A stretch of 64,000 nt of DNA, taken from contig NZ_CP040106.1 in the NCBI RefSeq assembly GCF_005281475.1, positions 3,624,501 to 3,688,500 of the forward strand, in the 5' to 3' direction. Below are positions 1-8,673 of the stretch, piece after piece; within the stretch, counting starts at the first letter, position 1; every line of letters starts with the position of its first letter. This DNA comes from Echinicola rosea (lineage in GTDB: Bacteria > Bacteroidota > Bacteroidia > Cytophagales > Cyclobacteriaceae). Both the position numbers and the translations under genes were made by a program. Below the pieces are notes generated by a model, which did not search any database, was not told the origin of the DNA, and saw nothing but the letters and a program-made list of their open reading frames with translations.

Positions 1-372
1 GAAGAACTCTTTGCACCAGGATCTGAAATGGGCGTTTCTTCCTTGAGCTCTCAGGATGTAGCGTATTATCCAGTAAGAAGATATTTTGAGCGTCTGATGG
101 CCCTTAACTATGATAATGTGACCATTAGCTGGTATGATATCCACTATATCTCTGATCTGGAAAGACAACCTGACGGCCGATACGTAGGCGTGGTGACGAT
201 TTATCAGCGATTTGAGGGTACTTCTGTAGAAACAGGCCTAAATTATAAAGATACCACCAAGAAAGACATCACTATTTATGTAGAGAAAAAACAAACTCAG
301 GTAGCCGGAAGAACTATCGAGTTTTGGGATGTGATGCTGGGTGATATTAGAGTGACTGAAACTTCCGCATGA
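1..372 (+). CDS. hypothetical protein, 5' end outside window
   Basis: The reading frame is open from the first base, so this is the C-terminal part of a longer gene; the first ATG inside the window is at 28 but the codons before it (EELFAPGSE) read on naturally. The visible 123 residues hold many aromatic and beta-type stretches (YYPVRRYFERL, YVGVVTIYQRFEG) and no export signal can be judged. I do not recognise the family. Its stop codon overlaps the start of the next gene (ATGA at 369-372), so it is the upstream member of a three-gene operon that ends in the leucine-rich-repeat protein. Confidence 0.75.
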   Translation, partial: EELFAPGSEMGVSSLSSQDVAYYPVRRYFERLMALNYDNVTISWYDIHYISDLERQPDGRYVGVVTIYQRFEGTSVETGLNYKDTTKKDITIYVEKKQTQVAGRTIEFWDVMLGDIRVTETSA

Positions 373-1211
373 AGAAATTAAGCTTATTAGCAATTATCAT
401 AATTTCATCCATACAATTTGTCTCGGGGCAGGGCTTAGGCGGCCCCGGGCAAATTAAGGATGACGGCAGATTCGCTGCCTCTACCAAACAACTAAACCAA
501 TTCTTTCGACGATTTAATGCTGAAGAAAGTGAAGACGGGATGACGCGATATCACAATGGTGATGAGTTGTACCATAATCGCGACCTCAGAATAAAATACG
601 TCAACTTACTTTTTGATAATGAGACTGCCAATATAACCAAAAGTCTCAAACAGGAATTTATAGACTATGTTACTGCTGAAAATTACCCGCAATACCTGAA
701 TTTTCACCGAGAAGACTGGTTTGCCGAAGTGTCTTCTGTGTTTACCTTTAAAGGTAAAAGGACCAATGTGACATTGTTTATGGAAATTCAGCAGGAAGGG
801 CTTGGTTTTGAGTGGGTCATTAAGAAAGTAGCTTTTGATGGATTCAAACCTTATTTTGATAAAAAAGAGGGCAAGGAAAAACCTTTCCTTCATCCACTGA
901 GCCATGAACTGGGTTTTATGAACCTCCGAAAGGCCCTTCAGGAAAATGATACCCCAGAATCATACACATCAGATGATTATAAACCCGACTATCTAACGCT
1001 TTTCCTTTACGAGATCAAGAGTGGCAATATGAAATTTGAAACGGTAAATGGAGTGAAATTTCATTTTTTCCAAATTGGAAATTGGTATTTTGAAGTTTCT
1101 CAGTTTAACCGTCCAGGATTCAATACCGGTTGGCTTATTAGTAACCTTGCTAAGGTGGTCAATGAAGAAGAAAAAGAGGCTATTTTAAATTATATCTATG
1201 ATCAGAAGTAG
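369..1211 (+). CDS. exported hypothetical protein
   Basis: 280 residues with a clear N-terminal signal peptide (MKKLSLLAIIIISSIQFVSG, cleavage near residue 20-21, next residues QGLGGPG). The remainder is soluble and rich in aromatic residues, with a beta-rich middle part (EVSSVFTFKGKRTNVTLFMEIQ). No family is recognised. Start ATG overlaps the stop of the gene before by four bases, and its own end overlaps the next start by 14 bases, so the three are surely co-transcribed and probably translationally coupled. The context suggests a shared periplasmic or surface role with the leucine-rich-repeat protein. Confidence 0.8.
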   Translation: MKKLSLLAIIIISSIQFVSGQGLGGPGQIKDDGRFAASTKQLNQFFRRFNAEESEDGMTRYHNGDELYHNRDLRIKYVNLLFDNETANITKSLKQEFIDYVTAENYPQYLNFHREDWFAEVSSVFTFKGKRTNVTLFMEIQQEGLGFEWVIKKVAFDGFKPYFDKKEGKEKPFLHPLSHELGFMNLRKALQENDTPESYTSDDYKPDYLTLFLYEIKSGNMKFETVNGVKFHFFQIGNWYFEVSQFNRPGFNTGWLISNLAKVVNEEEKEAILNYIYDQK

Positions 1212-3645
1212 GCTATATATCGTCTTATTGGGATTGGTGCTTTTGCCAAGAATGGTGTCCGCCCAAGATATGGGAGATTACTCCAAGCAGGAAGTGAAGG
1301 ATTTCTCCCAGAAAGTAGAAGACCAGATCCAGTTTCTGGAGTATTTTCTCAATACTGTAGGAAGCGCCGAAACATCGGCGAGGGACAAGGATGTGATCAT
1401 TACGGAAAGCTACAAGAAGATTTTCAGGGATGGCAAGGTTCAGGTAGAAGATGACCTGCTGCTAGACCGCCAAGTGATCACCAATAAGGATGTGCCTGCT
1501 TACTTAAAAGACGTAGAATTTTTCTTCAAAGATGCCAGTTTTAAGTTTAAAGTAAGGGATGTAAAGCCCTTTCTCAGGGACAATGACGAGTTGTCCTTTT
1601 TGGTATCCATGGATAGAACCCTTAAAGCCATCGGTTTGGACGATGAGGAGATTGAAAATACCAAGCCCCGTTTCGTGGAAGTCAATCTGGATCCACAATC
1701 CAGTGAATTGAAAATAGCGAGTATTTATACCACCAAGTTGAGCCGTGATGAGGAATTGACAGAGTGGTGGAGCAATATTTCCTTGGAGTGGGAAACCTAT
1801 TTTAGGGAGAAATTCAACCTCATAGAGGATTCCATTACGATGGAACATCTAAACCGAATAAGTGCCATAGACAGCTTGGACTTGTCAGACAATAAGCTCA
1901 TTCAAGACCTGAAGCCTTTGGCATCACTAAGAGACCTTAAGTACATCGATATCAGCAATACGATGATTCGTGAGCTGGGACCGATTAGTAATGTGACATA
2001 TTTAGCCTATTTGGATGTTTCCAATACGCCTACGGCAGATATCCAATTTGTGAAATATTCCGATAATTTACAGTACCTGAATATTTCCAATACGCTCATC
2101 GAGAATATTGATGACCTTACTTCATTGGCAAACCTTAAGGTGTTGATAGCTGAAAACACCCCTCTGATGAGCTTTGCGGGCTTGAATTCGTTTAATGGAC
2201 TAGAAGAGCTTAATCTGGAAAAAAGTGGTCTCAATAACGTAGAAAATATCAATCAGCTAACAAACCTAAAGCGATTGAATATAAGTGGAAATTACCTGAT
2301 CAATTTTGAGTTTCTAGCAGACCTTAAAAATCTCGAAGAGATTAACCTGTCAAGAACAAATATTGGAAGTTTGGATCCATTGAGAGACCTTGAGCACCTG
2401 GCCGTCGTAAGAATCAATGAAACTTCTGTGAACAATCTTACGCCGTTGGAGCAAAAGAAGAGCCTAATGACGGTATATGCTGATAGGACAGAGATAGCGG
2501 AGGAACAAGCAAATGCCTTTGCAGTAAGTAATCGAAAAGTTTTATTGATCCATAATGTCGAAAACTTACAAACATGGTGGACAACATTGCCAGAAGGATG
2601 GGAGGAAGTCCTGAGAAAGTATATCCCGGGCAAAAGTGGCAGCATGCCGTCAGTGGAAGAAATCAGTAGAATCGTAGGAGTGGACTCCTTGGACCTTTCA
2701 GGCAGTGACATCACTAACCTGCGACCTGTAATTAAATTTAAAAAGCTGATTTCTCTAAAGTTTGATGACACCAAAATCCATGAGCTAAGTCCTGTCAGGG
2801 AGCTGCAGACGCTAAAACAGCTTTCTGCCAATTATGCACCGATTGCCAATTTGGAGGATGTAGGTGCTGTAGTGGGCTTGGAAAAAATTTCCCTAAAGGA
2901 AACTTTGGTGTCGAGCATAGAACCGTTGCAAAAACTCCACAGTCTGGAATACCTTGATGTGGATGGTACAGAGGTGCCCAAATGGGAGGTGCAGACATTG
3001 CTGCAAGTGGTGCCCAATGCCAATATTATTTTCAGATCTGAGGAGCTCAAAGGTTGGTGGAACAGCTTGGATGGTGATTGGCAAACGCTCTTTGTAGAAG
3101 AGTTCAATATTTCTACCGAACCAAACTCCCGTGAACTGCACAAGCTTACCTCCAGCAGGGAACTGAAAATTCAGCGAAAGAGTATTCAGAATTTGAGACC
3201 TCTGGTGGATTTTATCAATTTACAGACCTTGCAAATCCATGATGTACCATTAAGAGATATTACGGACCTGTCCAGTTTTGAATTGATTAAAAATCTAAGC
3301 ATAACCCAAGCTCCAATCACTACTGTGGAGCCATTGGCAGGTTTGAAAACCCTAAAACATCTTAACCTTTCCAATACTGGTGTGGAAGACCTTCGACCCT
3401 TGGAAGGGTTGACGAATTTGGAAACATTGATTTTGTCAGGGACTAGCGTAAGGAGATTAAGAGGACTGGATACTTTGCATAAGCTCGAAGAGCTGGATAT
3501 AGCCAGTACTGATGTTCGCAGCATAAGGGATATAGAAGACCTTCGCGGACTCAAAAAGCTAAGCTGCTTTAATACACGAATCAACAGCAGGCAGATCGAT
3601 AGATTTAAAGAGTCCAATCCTGAGTGTGAAGTGAGGTACTATTAA
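1198..3645 (+). CDS. exported leucine-rich-repeat protein
   Basis: 815 residues. A signal peptide (LYIVLLGLVLLPRMVSAQ, residues 5-23) precedes a helical and mixed N-terminal part up to about residue 185. Then come three arrays of internalin-like repeats of about 22 residues with the pattern LxxLxxLxxLdiSnTxixdlxPL. Each array is introduced by the same capping segment: a double tryptophan (W190-W191, W460-W461, W620-W621), a second W about 8 residues on, then an LdSLDLS-like strand. No enzyme domain or membrane anchor is seen after the repeats. Such proteins generally bind proteins or glycans outside the cell; the partner here is unknown. Confidence 0.85.
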   Translation: MIRSRLYIVLLGLVLLPRMVSAQDMGDYSKQEVKDFSQKVEDQIQFLEYFLNTVGSAETSARDKDVIITESYKKIFRDGKVQVEDDLLLDRQVITNKDVPAYLKDVEFFFKDASFKFKVRDVKPFLRDNDELSFLVSMDRTLKAIGLDDEEIENTKPRFVEVNLDPQSSELKIASIYTTKLSRDEELTEWWSNISLEWETYFREKFNLIEDSITMEHLNRISAIDSLDLSDNKLIQDLKPLASLRDLKYIDISNTMIRELGPISNVTYLAYLDVSNTPTADIQFVKYSDNLQYLNISNTLIENIDDLTSLANLKVLIAENTPLMSFAGLNSFNGLEELNLEKSGLNNVENINQLTNLKRLNISGNYLINFEFLADLKNLEEINLSRTNIGSLDPLRDLEHLAVVRINETSVNNLTPLEQKKSLMTVYADRTEIAEEQANAFAVSNRKVLLIHNVENLQTWWTTLPEGWEEVLRKYIPGKSGSMPSVEEISRIVGVDSLDLSGSDITNLRPVIKFKKLISLKFDDTKIHELSPVRELQTLKQLSANYAPIANLEDVGAVVGLEKISLKETLVSSIEPLQKLHSLEYLDVDGTEVPKWEVQTLLQVVPNANIIFRSEELKGWWNSLDGDWQTLFVEEFNISTEPNSRELHKLTSSRELKIQRKSIQNLRPLVDFINLQTLQIHDVPLRDITDLSSFELIKNLSITQAPITTVEPLAGLKTLKHLNLSNTGVEDLRPLEGLTNLETLILSGTSVRRLRGLDTLHKLEELDIASTDVRSIRDIEDLRGLKKLSCFNTRINSRQIDRFKESNPECEVRYY

Positions 3646-3849
3646 CCTGAGCTCGACTCAATTTTAGTACTAAAAGCGTCACATTAGGAACCCTTTAAGG
3701 AGGATGTGGGTTGGAAAAGGGTGTGGCAACTCGCCGCGGCGAGCTGCTACGGCTTCCACCCGCTCAGGCCTACCTCTAAGCCTCACAGTGACGATTTTAT
3801 AATCGAACTGAGGTTATTAGGATTATATCCATAATCAAAATATAAAATA

Positions 3850-3887
3850 GCCGTAACAAGATTTCTTGTTACGGCTTTGTTTTTTTT
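3850..3887 (+). terminator. intrinsic terminator
   Basis: Perfect 11-bp stem GCCGTAACAAG / CTTGTTACGGC with a four-base loop, followed by TTTGTTTTTTTT. It lies 205 bases after the leucine-rich-repeat gene and is the first plus-strand terminator after it. The spacer 3646-3849 has no gene that I can support; it holds the G+C-rich perfect palindrome CTCGCCGCGGCGAG at 3730-3743. Confidence 0.75.
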
Positions 3888-3891
3888 AAAG

Positions 3892-4086
3892 ATGACCCAA
3901 ATATTTTTAGGTTCAGTAGGTTTATATAATCTTGCAAGAAAAGGATTGATCAAATGCTTTACTGGAATCAATTCACCCTATGAGGAGCCATTGACACCGG
4001 ATTTGAAAATTTCTACGAAAGTTCCAAACGAAACGAAATGTGTAGAACAGATATTAAAGCTGCTTGAGGATAGGAACTTTATTTAA
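3892..4086 (+). pseudogene. C-terminal remnant of adenylylsulfate kinase (cysC)
   Basis: About 60 residues match the last third of APS kinase (CysC), the enzyme that phosphorylates adenylylsulfate to PAPS: VGLYNLARKGLIKCFTGIN followed by SPYEEP corresponds to the family's GLYKKARAGEIKxFTGIDSPYEAP segment, and the tail VEQILKLLEDRNFI fits its C-terminus. The P-loop kinase core is absent: sequence upstream is the terminator hairpin and unrelated spacer. The ATG at 3892 is the first methionine but is unlikely to be a real start. I call it a decayed fragment. A short functional gene is possible but improbable, since nothing needed for catalysis remains. Confidence 0.6.
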
Positions 4087-4118
4087 AAAAACCGGAAAAG
4101 CGCTCTGTCGATTCCGGT
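4085..4118 (-). terminator. intrinsic terminator (minus strand)
   Basis: Stem ACCGGAA (4091-4097) / TTCCGGT (4112-4118), with an A-run at 4085-4091 that gives a T-run on the minus strand. It would end transcripts coming from the formylglycine-generating-enzyme gene and the small reading frame beside it. Confidence 0.6.
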
Positions 4119-4158
4119 CTTGACTATGGTTATGGTGGTCGATTACATGTGTTCATCC

Positions 4159-4389
4159 TTATTGTTTCCCTAGTTTCGCATTTGAATTGCGACCTGCTGA
4201 GAAAAGCATTTGTAATGCCTCCATGCTGTGAGACCCCAGAAATATAGCTTGATCCGTAAGTAGCTGCTTATTAAAATGTCTTGGTAGTCCACGTAGGCAC
4301 AGGTTTTCGCCCATTGAATTTACAATCACAAAATGGTGGATTTTTTCATTCTTATTTTTTCTAACCGGCTTTAGTATTTGGAATCGCAA
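4159..4389 (-). CDS. doubtful small hypothetical protein
   Basis: A 76-codon frame starting with TTG, lying between a minus-strand terminator and the formylglycine-generating-enzyme gene on the same strand. The frame stays open a few codons upstream but I find no ATG there, and a separate frame just upstream starts ATG TTT TCG and stops after 17 codons. The protein is basic (KPVRKNKNEKIHH) with no recognised domain. It may be a decayed gene end rather than a real gene. Confidence 0.25.
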   Translation of the reverse strand: MRFQILKPVRKNKNEKIHHFVIVNSMGENLCLRGLPRHFNKQLLTDQAIFLGSHSMEALQMLFSAGRNSNAKLGKQ

Positions 4390-4432
4390 TATTTGTTGAG
4401 CAGGGCATAGATAAGCGAAAACATTAGCGGGT

Positions 4433-5551
4433 TTAATTCATTCCTAGTGTTTTGGCAGGAGCATCTTTTACGCATCTGAAGCCTACATTGGAGGAGCCGC
4501 TGTCATAAGCATGACCTTGACGGGCACTGGGCCTGTAGTTGATGCAGTAGTTGTCAGAGCATAAGTATGAGCCACCTTTTATGACCCTTTCTTTTGCGTA
4601 AGGATTGGTAGGATTGTAGCATTGGTTCATATTGGCATCCAGTTTAGGGGCATTTCCAGTAAGCCGCTGGAATTTGATCGCGTCAAACCAGTCATCGGTC
4701 AGTTCCCATACATTACCGATGATGTCATAAAGTCCATAGTCGTTTGCAGGAAAATTCTTTACCGGTGCGGTGCCCATAAAGCCATCCTTTCCTTGATTTC
4801 CATTTGGGAATCGACCTTGAAAAGTATTGGCCATAAACTTGCCCTGTGGTCTTAGCTCATCACCCCAGGAATACCTTTTTTCAGTCAAGCCTCCTCTGGC
4901 AGCAAATTCCCATTCTGCTTCAGTCGGCAACCTCTTACCAGCCCACTCTGCATAAGCCAAGGCGTCGTCGTAGGCGATATGAACTACGGGGTGATCCATT
5001 CTGCCTTGAAGGTCTGATCCTGGACCCTCTGGATGTTTCCAGCTGGCGCCAGGTGTCCATTTCCACCAATTGGAGATATCCCTCGTATCCACGGGTTGGG
5101 AAGGAGCCACGAAGACCAATGACCCTGCTTGGAGCAGGGATTCATCTGGCTTGGGAGTGTTGGGTGGTAGTTGTTTTTTCATTTCCTCCCAATCAGGCTT
5201 CTTCTCAGCGATGGTCACATAACCTGTTTCGTCGACAAACTGTTTAAATTCAGCATTGGTCACTTCTGTTTCATCCATATAGAATCCATTTACATGGCGC
5301 TTGACAGCCGGCCTTTCCACGGGATAGGCTTCTTTTTCATCGGTTCCCATCATGAAGTCTCCTCCAGGGATCCACACCATACCTTCTTGCTCGGATTTAC
5401 CTTGATGAGTAGCTTGTTCTACTGGCTTGGAATTATTTTCAGAAGTGGCCTCTGCTGTACTTTTTCCTTCACTACAGGCCCAAAGCAATCCGGCTGTTAC
5501 AGCTAGGAGCAAAGTGCCGCTAAAGGATTTTCTATAGATAGGTATATTCAT
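4433..5551 (-). CDS. lipoprotein formylglycine-generating enzyme (SUMF1/FGE-sulfatase family)
   Basis: 372 residues. Residues 1-26 form a lipoprotein signal with lipobox LLWAC, then a Ser/Glu-rich linker, then an FGE-sulfatase domain from about residue 57 (MVWIPGGDFMMGTDE) to 364. Family signatures are present: DETEVTNAEF, RLPTEAEWEFAARGG, YGLYDIIGNVWEL, and the C-terminal KGGSYLCSDNYC ending in NVGFRCV. The two cysteines that bind copper and carry out oxidation in true formylglycine-generating enzymes (spacing C-x4-C) are kept, at residues 331 and 336, so this is probably an active sulfatase maturase, not just a family relative. A Cys-type sulfatase that would need it lies at 60266. It is probably anchored in an envelope membrane. 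Confidence 0.9.
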   Translation of the reverse strand: MNIPIYRKSFSGTLLLAVTAGLLWACSEGKSTAEATSENNSKPVEQATHQGKSEQEGMVWIPGGDFMMGTDEKEAYPVERPAVKRHVNGFYMDETEVTNAEFKQFVDETGYVTIAEKKPDWEEMKKQLPPNTPKPDESLLQAGSLVFVAPSQPVDTRDISNWWKWTPGASWKHPEGPGSDLQGRMDHPVVHIAYDDALAYAEWAGKRLPTEAEWEFAARGGLTEKRYSWGDELRPQGKFMANTFQGRFPNGNQGKDGFMGTAPVKNFPANDYGLYDIIGNVWELTDDWFDAIKFQRLTGNAPKLDANMNQCYNPTNPYAKERVIKGGSYLCSDNYCINYRPSARQGHAYDSGSSNVGFRCVKDAPAKTLGMN

Positions 5552-5781
5552 AATGGTTAGTTTTATCGCTAAGTAACTAGTTTAGGTTTAGTGGACAAGT
5601 TATGTGCTTGATTTTTAAATGAAAAGTAGATCGTGTAAAGATTGCACCAAAATAGGCAATTATTTGCAGTTTGATGCCGTTTTGCGCTTATGAGTGGCTT
5701 ATTGGTGACAAAAATCGTCAACGAATGATAAGTTAGGTGACAGGCAAAGGCTAAAGAAATAACTTGTTAAAGAGTGACGGT

Positions 5782-6252
5782 TCATGGATTTTTAATCCTA
5801 CTTTCATACAGCTCGATGAAATGATCAACGCTAATCTTCTTTACCAGTTTGCCAATAAGCTCAAAGGGAATAGCATCCGGCTTTTTAAACCTAATGCAGC
5901 TTTTTCCCATGTCCAATTTGTGCTTGCTGTATTTGGGAAATTCGTTAATAAACCATTTCATGACCTGATCGTCTGCATAAATACCACAATGGTAAAGTGC
6001 GATAAAGTTTTTTTGATTGGCAATGGACATAAAGGGAAGCGGTAACCTAGGATCACAATGATATCCTCTGGGGTAAATGGAGTGAGGCACGACATAACCG
6101 ATCATTCCATAGCTCATGGTTTCCTCAAATCCTCTTGGAAGATTATTGAGGAGGGTTTTCCTGAGTGTAGAAAGTGCATTTCTGCGATCATTGGGAACCT
6201 TTGAGAGGTAATCGTCTGGATCTTTAGCTTCTATTTTCATGGCGAACTGCAT
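5782..6252 (-). CDS. DUF1801 (YdhG-like) protein
   Basis: 156 residues with the DUF1801 layout: an N-terminal helix pair (DPDDYLSKVPNDRRNALSTL), the central Y-x-I/V strand block around SYGMIGYVVP, FMSIANQKNFIALYHCGIY, and GKSCIRFKKPDAIPFELIGKLV. This fold is shared with YjbR/YdhG proteins; the biochemical role is unknown. A second ATG (MKIEAK) four codons in could be the true start. It follows the small membrane-protein gene by three bases, so the two form an operon. Confidence 0.8.
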   Translation of the reverse strand: MQFAMKIEAKDPDDYLSKVPNDRRNALSTLRKTLLNNLPRGFEETMSYGMIGYVVPHSIYPRGYHCDPRLPLPFMSIANQKNFIALYHCGIYADDQVMKWFINEFPKYSKHKLDMGKSCIRFKKPDAIPFELIGKLVKKISVDHFIELYESRIKNP

Positions 6253-6255
6253 CTG

Positions 6256-6651
6256 CTAAGTTTTAGGAAAAGGCTGGGTGATGCGTTGCCTCACCAATTC
6301 CTTGACTGATTCTCCTAGCAGTACTACGGAAGAAATCACCAATAAAAGGTAATTTAGGATGATGGTCAAGTTAAAAGGAAGGGCTTTGATGCAATAGATG
6401 GTAACGGCAATAAATATCAAGGCGCTAAACCCACCTCCAGCGATCCCCAGCTGAGGCGATTTAAAATGGGCTAATAGTAGGACAGCAGTGATAATGGCTG
6501 GAACAGACCAAGACAGCTTCCCTGAAAACACCAAATAAGTCGCTTCTTCACCAAAAACAGCATAACCGCAAACGGCAATCCAAAAAGCTGCCATACCAAT
6601 TCTGAGGGCCATTTGGCTTATTTTTTCGATTTGAAGTAGTTGATTGACCAT
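6256..6651 (-). CDS. small integral membrane protein
   Basis: 131 residues with four predicted membrane spans (about 17-35, 49-64, 72-92, 96-112) and a basic tail (KELVRQRITQ). The tail VVLLGESVKELVRQR and the span LGIAGGGFSALIFIA resemble DUF417/RclC-type proteins in arrangement, but the match is weak and I do not assign the family. It is transcribed ahead of the DUF1801 gene, three bases apart. Confidence 0.7.
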   Translation of the reverse strand: MVNQLLQIEKISQMALRIGMAAFWIAVCGYAVFGEEATYLVFSGKLSWSVPAIITAVLLLAHFKSPQLGIAGGGFSALIFIAVTIYCIKALPFNLTIILNYLLLVISSVVLLGESVKELVRQRITQPFPKT

Positions 6652-6740
6652 AGCTGTTGATTTTTACCTTGGGTTATGTGTTGAGTTTATGATATAAACA
6701 GAATAATTGGTTACTATGGTTAAGCTATGAAATATTGGGA

Positions 6741-6775
6741 AATAAAAAAAGCGACCTGAAGAAACAGGTCGCTTT
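6741..6775 (-). terminator. ferritin terminator
   Basis: Stem AAAGCGACCTG (6748-6758) / CAGGTCGCTTT (6765-6775) with an A-rich flank on the low side that becomes a T-run on the minus strand. It ends the ferritin transcript 22 bases after its stop. Confidence 0.8.
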
Positions 6776-6797
6776 CTATTTTCCGCTGGGGAGTATT

Positions 6798-7343
6798 TTA
6801 TGCATCACTGGTATTGTCGTGAAGCTTCCCTAATTCTTGGTCAATGGTCCATAGTCCAATGCCTTCTTCACCAATAATGTCAAACAGCTCCAGTGCTCTA
6901 CGAGCAAGTGTTTCCTCTTCACGTTGTTCGGTCACGTACCATTGCATAAAGCTGAAAGTGGCAAAATCCTTCACCCCAAAACAATGATCCACAATGATGT
7001 TTATGGATTTTGTCACTTGAATTTCATGCTCCAAGGTGAGTTGGAAAATTTCCTTAAGGGAATTGAAATGATGCTTTATGCCGGTAATTTCTGGCTGTAC
7101 CGCTAAACCACCTGCTTCATTGATGTAATGGAAAAGCTTCAACATATGTTGTCTTTCTTCTTCCGCATGTTCGTAAAGCAATTTGGCGGCATTGTTATAG
7201 CCCATCATATCACACCAAGATGCCATGCTCAGGTAGGAAGCAGATGATTTGCCTTCCATTTCAATCTGCTTGTTCAACATCTTTTCTGTATCGTGTAGTA
7301 ACGAACGTTGTAGCGTTACGATTTCTTTTTCTTTCGTCTTCAT
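6798..7343 (-). CDS. ftnA: ferritin, bacterial non-haem
   Basis: 181 residues of the four-helix ferritin fold that oxidises and stores iron in a 24-subunit shell. Visible ferroxidase elements: QIEMEGKSSASYLSMASWCD in helix A, EHAEEERQHMLKLF in helix B (Glu and His ligands), TLEHE in helix C, and FNFLQWYVSEQHEEE-like FSFMQWYVTEQREEE in helix D. I chose the ATG at 7343; the frame also runs two codons further up to a GTG. No haem-binding methionine pattern of bacterioferritin is seen. The gene is monocistronic, between its own promoter and terminator. Iron storage fits the nearby iron-sulfur assembly operon. Confidence 0.93.
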   Translation of the reverse strand: MKTKEKEIVTLQRSLLHDTEKMLNKQIEMEGKSSASYLSMASWCDMMGYNNAAKLLYEHAEEERQHMLKLFHYINEAGGLAVQPEITGIKHHFNSLKEIFQLTLEHEIQVTKSINIIVDHCFGVKDFATFSFMQWYVTEQREEETLARRALELFDIIGEEGIGLWTIDQELGKLHDNTSDA

Positions 7344-7368
7344 AATCACCTTTTTTTAAGTTCTTGTA

Positions 7369-7376
7369 CAAACATA
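7369..7376 (-). promoter_or_regulatory. probable -7 element of ferritin promoter
   Basis: TATGTTTG on the minus strand fits the Bacteroidota -7 consensus TAnnTTTG, 25 bases upstream of the chosen ATG. A good TTTG at the -33 position is not evident, so the call is tentative. Confidence 0.4.
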
Positions 7377-7613
7377 ACCAAATATTTAGAGGATAGTTCA
7401 TTGTTTTATAACTGTTTGCAGAATTTAGAATTGGTATAATTAAAATTCTAAAGAATTAAATTTGGTTAATGTTAATTTGAATTAAATATAAATAAAATCT
7501 GTAAATGTACTATGTGCTGAAATGAAGGGTGTTGACACGGTTTATTGGTTGATTTATCAGGTTAAAAATTCCTTCAATGCCTTACTTTCATCATTTTTTT
7601 TTAAAATTGTCGT

Positions 7614-8342
7614 ATGAAAATAGTTGCAATGATTCCAGCACGCTACGGTGCTACACGTTTTCCAGGTAAGCTGACATCAGACTTGTGTGGTAAGCCCGTT
7701 ATCGTCAGAACGTACCTAAGTACTGTGGCCACAGGATTATTTGATAAGGTGATTGTGGTGACTGATCACGAGCAGATTGCCAAACAAATAGAACAGGAAG
7801 GTGGAACGGTTTTTTTCAGTCAGAAAGCACATGAGAGTGGATCGGATCGTATAGCTGAAGCAGTAGCGGATGTAGAAGCCGATGTGGTGGTGAATGTACA
7901 GGGAGATGAGCCCTTTCAAGATAAGGAATCATTGTCTGGATTGGTAAAAGCGTTCGAAGATAAATCAGTAAAGGTAGCCTCCCTAATGCGAAAAATTGAA
8001 GATGATGTAGATGTCATCAATCCCAATTCGGTCAAGGTAGTGGTGGACAAGCAAAATTTTGCCCTTTATTTTAGTCGCAGCCCCATTCCTTTTGTCAGGG
8101 ATAAGTACCAACCGAATTATTATAGACATATCGGTGTATATGCTTATACCAAACAGCTTCTGCTGGCCTATACTAATTGGGAAAAGACCATGCTGGAAAA
8201 GGCAGAGATGCTTGAACAGCTACGATTATTGGAAAATGGTATTCGCATTAAGATGGTAGAGACTACACATGAGGCCGTTGCCATAGATACCAAATTGGAC
8301 TTGGATAGGGCCATTGCATTCTACCAGCGTTATTCCCAATAG
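7614..8342 (+). CDS. kdsB: 3-deoxy-manno-octulosonate cytidylyltransferase
   Basis: 242 residues, the normal length of KdsB, which couples CTP to KDO to give CMP-KDO for lipid A core synthesis. Family motifs are complete: MIPARYGATRFPGKLTSDLCGKP at the nucleotide site, VVVTD-type IVVTDHEQIA, NVQGDEPF in the middle, YFSRSPIPF and YRHIGVYAYTK near the sugar site, and EAVAIDTKLDL at the end. It is a lone cytoplasmic gene with a 260-base A+T-rich spacer upstream. Confidence 0.95.
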   Translation: MKIVAMIPARYGATRFPGKLTSDLCGKPVIVRTYLSTVATGLFDKVIVVTDHEQIAKQIEQEGGTVFFSQKAHESGSDRIAEAVADVEADVVVNVQGDEPFQDKESLSGLVKAFEDKSVKVASLMRKIEDDVDVINPNSVKVVVDKQNFALYFSRSPIPFVRDKYQPNYYRHIGVYAYTKQLLLAYTNWEKTMLEKAEMLEQLRLLENGIRIKMVETTHEAVAIDTKLDLDRAIAFYQRYSQ

Positions 8343-8358
8343 CTCCTTGTAGATGCAG

Positions 8359-8673
8359 TTATGCAACGGCCTTTAGGCCAATGATAGAACCTATTAGCAA
8401 CATCAGAAATCCTATTCTAAGCCAATTAGAGGGCTCTTGGAAAAAGAAAATCCCTACCAGAACTGTTCCTGCCGCACCAATACCGGTCCATACTGCATAG
8501 GCTGTACCCATGGGAATGGTCTTGATGGCTTGATTGAGCAGATAGAAACTTAAACTAATGCTGATGAAAAATGCTACAGACCACTTGAAATTGGTGAAGT
8601 TGTTTGCCAGTTTAAGGGATGTGGTAAAGGCGACTTCAAAAAGTCCCGCCAAAATCAATAGTAACCAAGCCAT
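8359..8673 (-). CDS. sugE: small multidrug resistance family exporter, SugE/Gdx type
   Basis: 104 residues with four membrane helices. The N-terminus MAWLLLILAGLFEVAF carries the essential membrane glutamate at position 13, and PMGTAYAVWTGIGAAGT is the SMR signature. The WTGIGA wording and the LFE start are those of the Gdx/SugE branch, whose studied members export guanidinium with proton antiport; quaternary-ammonium export is the alternative. The frame runs 17 codons further upstream, but the ATG at 8673 starts exactly where the family does. I looked for a guanidine riboswitch upstream and found none. Confidence 0.88.
   Translation of the reverse strand: MAWLLLILAGLFEVAFTTSLKLANNFTNFKWSVAFFISISLSFYLLNQAIKTIPMGTAYAVWTGIGAAGTVLVGIFFFQEPSNWLRIGFLMLLIGSIIGLKAVA

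Noticed and set aside
3730..3743. CTCGCCGCGGCGAG palindrome as a mobile-element end
   Set aside because: No partner repeat, no transposase and no target-site duplication can be seen near it.
5171..5506. Plus-strand frame of 111 codons opposite the formylglycine-generating enzyme
   Set aside because: It is a shadow of the well-supported minus-strand gene with no start context or domain.
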